DNA of 64,000 bases, from NCBI RefSeq assembly GCF_030644225.1, contig NZ_CP128650.1, positions 1,473,501-1,537,500 of the forward strand. Direction: 5' to 3'. Shown in pieces: positions 55,753 to 64,000 of this stretch. Each line of letters starts with the position of its first letter. The first letter of the stretch is position 1. A program made the position numbers and the translations under genes. The notes under the pieces were generated by a model that was not told where the DNA came from, ran no database searches, and saw only the letters and a program-made list of their open reading frames with translations. The stretch is from Selenomonas dianae (GTDB lineage Bacteria; Bacillota; Negativicutes; Selenomonadales; Selenomonadaceae).

Positions 55753-56773
55753 CGTTTGTTCGTTCCTCCAATCGTTCCAATATCCCGTCTTTATAGGGAT
55801 CAAGAATATCCCCGGAGCCTGTCACCGTATTAAAAGGCACGAAACATTCTTTGCAGGATCTCTGCTGATGGCGCGTCAAACGCAAATGCTCCTTCAAAAA
55901 ATCCAGTCGCTGACGGCTGTTCCATGCCTCCTGCAAGGTCGTATCATGGATACTGCCCAGGCTCATCGGCGGTGGAAGATTGGTACAGGGGTAGATTTGC
56001 CCGTTCGGTGCTACGAACATCTTATAAAAGACCAGCGGACAGTAATCCACCGTGCCGCATTCATACGCATATTTATTGACGGTTTTATCTGCCTTGACAT
56101 CTATATTCTGCCAGAGGGGGACTACATTTTCCACAAAGATGCTGTCCGCAATGCCATCAAAAAGTTCGTAGAAATGACGTTTGCTTTCCTGTACAGCTTC
56201 ACTCCCAAACGCGGCATCCGCGATCTTAATATGAATCTTCAACTCCTTTGCTTTCATCTCGTACAGGAGCTTCAAATGATTGTAGAATCGCTCAAAATCT
56301 ATGTTCGCTCCGCAGGTACGCTGATACGCTGCGGCATCCAGCCCTTGCAGCGAAACGACAATGCGTGAAAATCCCGCTTGCGCGATACGCGAAGCATTAT
56401 CCTCCGTCAAAAGCGATGCATTCGTATGCATATCAATGCGCTCGGCGACATCCAATTGTTTCAGAAGATGCACCATATCGACAAGATGCGGATTGCACAA
56501 AGGCTCGCCGTGTCCCGACAGCGAAACCAACTTCAATTTCTGAGGGAACGCCTTGAGTTGCCATGCGGCCTTTTCAAAGACCGCCGGGGACATCAGCTCG
56601 CCGGCGGCAGCGAAACTCCAACTCTCATCCTTTTCCCCCGACCGAAAGCAATAACTGCACTTGAAATTACAGCGCTCACTTAGATCCAAGATCACAGAAA
56701 AGGGAGTCTCCAATGGTAATTGTTCGCCTAAAACGACACGATTGGCATAATAAGATGGCTCGATAATGGTCAT
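55745..56773 (-). CDS. Radical SAM/SPASM-domain enzyme
   Basis: 342 residues. [4Fe-4S]-SAM motif CNFKCSYC (Cys35, 39, 42) and SGHGEPL (GGEP-like), TIM-barrel-type strands, then a SPASM region with YECGTVDYCPLVF, YPCTNLPP and CKECFVPFN. SPASM enzymes usually modify peptides or sugars; substrate not known. First gene after the FkbM gene with a decayed repeat in the 130-base gap. Confidence 0.88.
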   Translation of the reverse strand: MTIIEPSYYANRVVLGEQLPLETPFSVILDLSERCNFKCSYCFRSGEKDESWSFAAAGELMSPAVFEKAAWQLKAFPQKLKLVSLSGHGEPLCNPHLVDMVHLLKQLDVAERIDMHTNASLLTEDNASRIAQAGFSRIVVSLQGLDAAAYQRTCGANIDFERFYNHLKLLYEMKAKELKIHIKIADAAFGSEAVQESKRHFYELFDGIADSIFVENVVPLWQNIDVKADKTVNKYAYECGTVDYCPLVFYKMFVAPNGQIYPCTNLPPPMSLGSIHDTTLQEAWNSRQRLDFLKEHLRLTRHQQRSCKECFVPFNTVTGSGDILDPYKDGILERLEERTNDA

Positions 56774-56792
56774 GATACAATACCTCGTTTAA

Positions 56793-56840
56793 GGAGTCGC
56801 TGATGAAACAGTCCTGCGGATGGGTACAGATTTTTCGTCC
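56793..56840 (+). repeat. Decayed left end of the repeat family
   Basis: GGAGTCGCTGATGAAACAGTCC and GATTTTTCGTCC align, with changes, to the first 50 bases of the 161-bp element. It lies in the 130-base gap between the FkbM and radical SAM genes. Confidence 0.6.
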
Positions 56841-56903
56841 TCCCCTTCCCGCAACACGGTCAAGGATTCTTTTCGCAGCGTACTCCACACACGATTCTCC
56901 ATC

Positions 56904-58001
56904 CTATTGCACAGCATACAGCACCGTGTCCAACAAGTTGTCACTGTAATGACGCAGCGCAAATTGATAGCCCACATCATAGCCTGTCAATAATTGAGGC
57001 AAGGTATAGACGTCCTCCGGTTTGTGATACGCGCAAATCGCCAGTTTCGGTCGAACGCTCTTGATGACATTTTCCGCACCAAGAAGCGCCTCTTTCTCCG
57101 CGCCTTCGATATCCAGCTTTATCAAGGTCGGTTGATCGGGCAAATCCGAAAAAAAATGATCCAGGCTCGTCACCTGTATGATGCCGTCGCCTGATTCGGA
57201 AAGCTTTGAACTTGCGCGCAAATTTGTACGATAGTGGCGTTCGGCTTCGCTGCACCACAGACCTTTTTGCACCAATGTCATACGCTCAATACCCGCGAGG
57301 TTTTGAACGGCTCTCCCATAGTTGGCATCATCAATTTCAAAACCGTAATAGTGCCGGAATTGCCCCTTCGTCTGATGAACGAACGCCATCGCCGTATCGC
57401 CATCGAACATTCCCCCGTCCACAAAGACTTCCTCGCTGCCCAACATGACCCCCGCCGAACGATCAAAATATTCTACGCCTTGAGACGGTCTGAACGGCGC
57501 GGACAGTAAATAGCCTTCCACGCGACTGCATATAATCGCTTTGGAAATATCATCCGCAAAAAAATGATACGCCCACTCATATCCATCAACATACGGCAGG
57601 AAGTCCTCGACCGTCATTGCATGGATCGGCAGGTTTGCGACGAAGAAAATACGATCCTCCGATATGCCCGACAAGAGCAGATTCTGTCGAATCTCATGCG
57701 CATGAGCGATGGAACATATCAGTATATTTGCCCCATTGTAATGGGGGGATAAATCTTTCGGAGGAATGATCGGCAGCGCGGTATCTGTATGAACCCCACC
57801 CCTGCTGCGGTCACAAAAACAGTCCGGATGGATGCCGTTTCGGACAAGCCATTTGGCAGTGCGTGCTCCGAGATCACCTGCTCCATACAAAACAAGTGGA
57901 CTGCCGTGAAATTGATCCCGCAGATGTCGGATGTCTGAGCGGAACGCTGCGCTTTCGCATTGTAAGCGTATTTGAGAGAACCATTCGCGAAATTTGCTCA
58001 T
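56904..58001 (-). CDS. Rossmann-domain plus FkbM-family methyltransferase
   Basis: 365 residues from ATG 58001 (GGAAAGG upstream), the start overlapping the GT stop as ATGA. N-terminal domain with VLYGAGDLGAR, CFCDRSRGG and EIRQNLLLSGISEDRI, shared with two neighbours. C-terminal FkbM methyltransferase: VFVDGGMFDGDTAMAF and LIKLDIEGAEKEAL. Likely O-methylates a sugar residue. Confidence 0.85.
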   Translation of the reverse strand: MSKFREWFSQIRLQCESAAFRSDIRHLRDQFHGSPLVLYGAGDLGARTAKWLVRNGIHPDCFCDRSRGGVHTDTALPIIPPKDLSPHYNGANILICSIAHAHEIRQNLLLSGISEDRIFFVANLPIHAMTVEDFLPYVDGYEWAYHFFADDISKAIICSRVEGYLLSAPFRPSQGVEYFDRSAGVMLGSEEVFVDGGMFDGDTAMAFVHQTKGQFRHYYGFEIDDANYGRAVQNLAGIERMTLVQKGLWCSEAERHYRTNLRASSKLSESGDGIIQVTSLDHFFSDLPDQPTLIKLDIEGAEKEALLGAENVIKSVRPKLAICAYHKPEDVYTLPQLLTGYDVGYQFALRHYSDNLLDTVLYAVQ

Positions 58002-58906
58002 AGGTACCTTTCCACCCATTCCTTTTCAAAGTCAAGTATGAACTCACTCTGTAAAAATTCTTCTCGACATAACTGCAGCGCATGAATCATGGCATGAAGC
58101 TGCCCGGTACAATCGGACAACGCAAAACGATGTATCTTATCCACCATGGAAATCATAAACGACCATTCAAAATACCGAAACGCCGCCGCGCTGTTCGGGA
58201 ACAGACCGCTCAGCCAGATAGTGCGCTCCCTGTAGGTACGAAGATATTCATCAAGCGTCTGAGGTGTCAGCAGACGATAGTTTGTCGTCCATGCGGAGTG
58301 GTTTCCTCCGTGCCGATGGAACGTGTATTTCGGCTGTCCGTGATAGGCAACCCGCTTCGGAAGTGCAAGCAAGCGGTACATGAGCGCAATATCATCGTAT
58401 GTACCATCCTCGGGAAACCGCAGGTTGGCGGCAATTTTACGCCGGTACAGCTTTGTGGGGAATGCCATATTATACTTTTTACGCCACATGAGTTCAATCA
58501 GGGCTTCCTCGGCGGTCATGATGCGCTTTTCGTCAAATGCCTTGTCCGCCGCCCCGCAGATGCTGACCTCCGCATTGTTCTCAACCGCAAGATTATACAA
58601 AAACTCCAAAAAATCCGGCGTACAGCTATCGTCGTCGTCCACAAACGCAATGTAATCGCCCTTTGCCGCATCCAAGCCCGCATTGCGCCCGGAACCGATG
58701 TTGCCGCGTTCCCGATGAAGGACGCGGATTCTGGAGTCCTTCGCGGCGTATTCGTCAGCAATCACGCCGGAACGATCCGTCGCTCCGTTATCTACAATGA
58801 TAAACTCAAAATCACGAAATGTCTGGGCGAGAATACATTCTATCATACGCCCAACAAACATCTCGCGGTTATATGTCAGCATGATTACACTGATCTTCGT
58901 CGCCAT
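57998..58906 (-). CDS. GT2-family glycosyltransferase
   Basis: 302 residues from ATG 58906 (MATKISVIM; GAGG upstream). Classic GT-A: VIMLTYNREMFVGRMIECIL, IIVDNGATDRSG and AFVDDDDSCTPD. First gene of the accessory island on this strand; the (CTGT)12 tract lies 241-288 bases upstream. Confidence 0.92.
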   Translation of the reverse strand: MATKISVIMLTYNREMFVGRMIECILAQTFRDFEFIIVDNGATDRSGVIADEYAAKDSRIRVLHRERGNIGSGRNAGLDAAKGDYIAFVDDDDSCTPDFLEFLYNLAVENNAEVSICGAADKAFDEKRIMTAEEALIELMWRKKYNMAFPTKLYRRKIAANLRFPEDGTYDDIALMYRLLALPKRVAYHGQPKYTFHRHGGNHSAWTTNYRLLTPQTLDEYLRTYRERTIWLSGLFPNSAAAFRYFEWSFMISMVDKIHRFALSDCTGQLHAMIHALQLCREEFLQSEFILDFEKEWVERYL

Positions 58907-59146
58907 CTCCAACCTCACACCTTCCATGGCATAACGCCGCAATTACCGTAGTGTTCCGGCACAATTCTTTCCGCCGATTCTCTCTGCATTGCCAATGTCA
59001 TCACTGCTTGCCTAATTCTTGCAGCTTTTACAGCACGCATTATAGACACAAAAAAACACATCTATTCCACGAAAAACGTAGACTAAATGTGATTCGGGAT
59101 AAGGACAGTATCACAAAACTTAACAATGCAAAAAGAACAGAAACTC

Positions 59147-59194
<48 letters not shown>

Positions 59195-59301
59195 TGAAAG
59201 TATACACATATTGATGCACGGTTGTCACCCTCTATGCCGAAAAAAGGTATAAGATACGAAATTTATTATACTCCAAAAGATACTATATGTCGATACAAAA
59301 A

Positions 59302-59323
59302 AGTCCCCACATTCGTGGGGACT
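59302..59323 (-). terminator. Terminator after the secreted-protein gene
   Basis: AGTCCCCAC / GTGGGGACT 9-bp stem with a 4-base loop and T6 on the minus strand. Confidence 0.9.
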
Positions 59324-59336
59324 CAATATCACCGTA

Positions 59337-59894
59337 TTACTTTCCCTTGCTCTGCGCCTCGACCGAACGCTGCCAGTTCTTGTAGAACTGCTCGGAGAGG
59401 GATGTGAAAACCGCCACCGTGTCTCCGTCCGACTTGTTCGCACGCACCTCGTAAGTATAAAGCAGTTCATTCGAACCGGAGCGATAAACATCGAAGAAGA
59501 ACGTCGTACGACTGTTGTTCGCAACCGTTAAAATGATGTATGCATCCGCATAGGAGGCGACATGATCCTTAAACACCTTCGCTGCCTCGCGGCGCGGAAG
59601 TGACTTCAGATCGATCTGATCATTCGTCTGAATCCCATTGACAATCGCATCATAGGATACAATATTCGCATGGGTAATGCGGCTCGCGTCCGAAATCACC
59701 TGTGTCAGAATCTCAATCGACGGTGCCGTATCTCCCACCTGAATATAAAGAGGAGCACCGATTGCCAAACGGTTGACATTCGTGATGACAGCGCCCTCCG
59801 GCAACGTCACCTTGTCGGAATAGGGGGATGCCCCTACCGGGAGCGCAAAAAGCGCCAGACACAGAACAAGTGCCATCTGGACGAATCTCTTCAT
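59337..59894 (-). CDS. Secreted protein of unknown function
   Basis: 185 residues. Signal peptide (MKRFVQMALVLCLALFALPVGA) with a likely VGA-SP cleavage; mature part alpha/beta, no Cys, no known motif. Probably periplasmic or surface. Own terminator; between the rrn operon and the island. Confidence 0.75.
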   Translation of the reverse strand: MKRFVQMALVLCLALFALPVGASPYSDKVTLPEGAVITNVNRLAIGAPLYIQVGDTAPSIEILTQVISDASRITHANIVSYDAIVNGIQTNDQIDLKSLPRREAAKVFKDHVASYADAYIILTVANNSRTTFFFDVYRSGSNELLYTYEVRANKSDGDTVAVFTSLSEQFYKNWQRSVEAQSKGK

Positions 59895-60018
59895 AGATAT
59901 ATCTCCTCCTTAAATTCATGGCAAAATACGGTTTTGCTGAGTGTCATTCTACACTATTATTTCATATTTTACAAGAAAAAGCACATGAGAACATACATCA
60001 AAATTTTCAAAACAAAAA

Positions 60019-60040
60019 ACCGTATCATTTTCGATACGGT
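60019..60040 (-). terminator. Terminator of the rrn operon
   Basis: ACCGTATC / GATACGGT 8-bp stem, 6-base loop, T6 on the minus strand, just after tRNA-Trp. Confidence 0.85.
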
Positions 60041-60049
60041 CAAACGCAA

Positions 60050-60125
60050 TGGCAGGGGCAGTAAGACTTGAACTCACAACCTACGGTTTTGGAGACCGTT
60101 GCTCTACCAGTTGAGCTATACCCCT
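60050..60125 (-). tRNA. tRNA-Trp (CCA)
   Basis: Cloverleaf with acceptor AGGGGTA/TGCCCCT, anticodon loop CTCCAAA (anticodon CCA), T-loop GAGTTCAAGTC, discriminator G and encoded CCA. Confidence 0.95.
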
Positions 60126-60126
60126 A

Positions 60127-60203
60127 TGGGGCGACTTATGGGGATCGAACCCATGCGTGCTGGAGCCACAATCCAGTGTGTTAACCGCTTCACCAAAGCC
60201 GCC
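60127..60203 (-). tRNA. tRNA-His (GTG)
   Basis: Anticodon stem CTGGA/TCCAG with loop TTGTGGC (anticodon GTG). The extra 5' G (G-1) opposite discriminator C73 is encoded. One base from tRNA-Trp. Confidence 0.95.
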
Positions 60204-60222
60204 ATATAAATTTTATAAAGAA

Positions 60223-60248
60223 ACTCGTGAACCGCGTGATTCACGAGT
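60223..60248 (-). other. Stem-loop between 5S rRNA and tRNA-His
   Basis: ACTCGTGAA / TTCACGAGT 9-bp stem in the rRNA-tRNA spacer; likely a processing signal, possibly a partial terminator. Confidence 0.55.
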
Positions 60249-60253
60249 CCCCT

Positions 60254-60369
60254 TGCGGCAACTACCTACTCTCCCACGTCGTCTCCAACGAAGTACCCTC
60301 GGCCTTTGAACGCTTAACTACTGTGTTCGGAATGGGAACAGGTGGAACCGTTCAGGCATCATCACCGCA
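60254..60369 (-). rRNA. rrf: 5S rRNA
   Basis: About 116 bases; TGCGGTGA / TTGCCGCA ends pair, and the inner CCGAACACAGTAGTTAAGC and GGGAGAGTAGG are standard. Ends are estimated. Confidence 0.93.
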
Positions 60370-60449
60370 TACTTGAGTGCTTGTCCACTCAAAACTTCAC
60401 AGAAGAAACTTCCTTGCAAATGTATTGGGTAAAACTACCTTAGTATGTA

Positions 60450-64000
<3,551 letters not shown>

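Overview
The window reads as chromosome from a Negativicutes bacterium, most like Selenomonas. The gene order is Firmicutes-type: cysE-cysS-mrnC-thyX-rlmB-yacP, ispE-gntR-glmU-prs, and rpsB-tsf-pyrH-frr-uppS-cdsA-rseP-ispG-proS. An outer-membrane autotransporter with a C-terminal beta-barrel shows a diderm envelope. Base composition is G+C rich, and the Shine-Dalgarno sites (GGAGG) match the 16S 3' end seen at the right edge. The genus is inferred, not proven.

Layout. 1-3824 (+): a potassium uptake operon, trkA (5' end missing) and two different trkH genes. 4103-7639 (+): a large autotransporter adhesin with a C10 tract in its signal-peptide codons. 7640-8189: a tandem 240-bp duplication carrying terminators and two copies of a 161-bp palindromic-ended element. 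From about 8190 to the right edge nearly all genes are on the minus strand: the cysteine/translation operon; comFB-like and a large Hsp70-like gene; tRNA-Arg(CCG); a thioredoxin reductase-like gene, a Crp/Fnr regulator and a membrane protein; prs-glmU-gntR-ispE; priA. A plus-strand cupin gene (26096-26440) is followed by a YesM/YesN two-component system beside an iron(III)-type ABC transporter. Then come an operon running hsp20-cheR-degenerate acyl-CoA ligase-pyrF-pyrE-unknown-methionine gamma-lyase family, the large translation/envelope/isoprenoid operon, sepF and typA.

50565-58906 is an accessory island of visibly lower G+C. It holds two glycosyltransferases, an FkbM methyltransferase, a radical SAM/SPASM enzyme, an SGNH-like protein, a stand-alone adenylation enzyme, an acyl carrier protein and a second methyltransferase. 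Three otherwise unrelated enzymes of the island share one N-terminal Rossmann-like domain. A (CTGT)12 microsatellite lies just upstream. I take this island as the best candidate for an undescribed surface-glycan modification system. The right end is an rrn operon (16S partial, 23S with an intervening sequence, 5S, tRNA-His, tRNA-Trp).

Themes across the window: two simple-sequence tracts placed where slippage could vary the cell surface; a TA-flanked miniature transposon-like repeat family with at least eight full, short or decayed copies; and candidate cis-regulation (a cysteine-rich leader ORF before cysE, a Crp/Fnr-type palindrome at about -41.5 of the cupin promoter, a palindrome over the autotransporter promoter).
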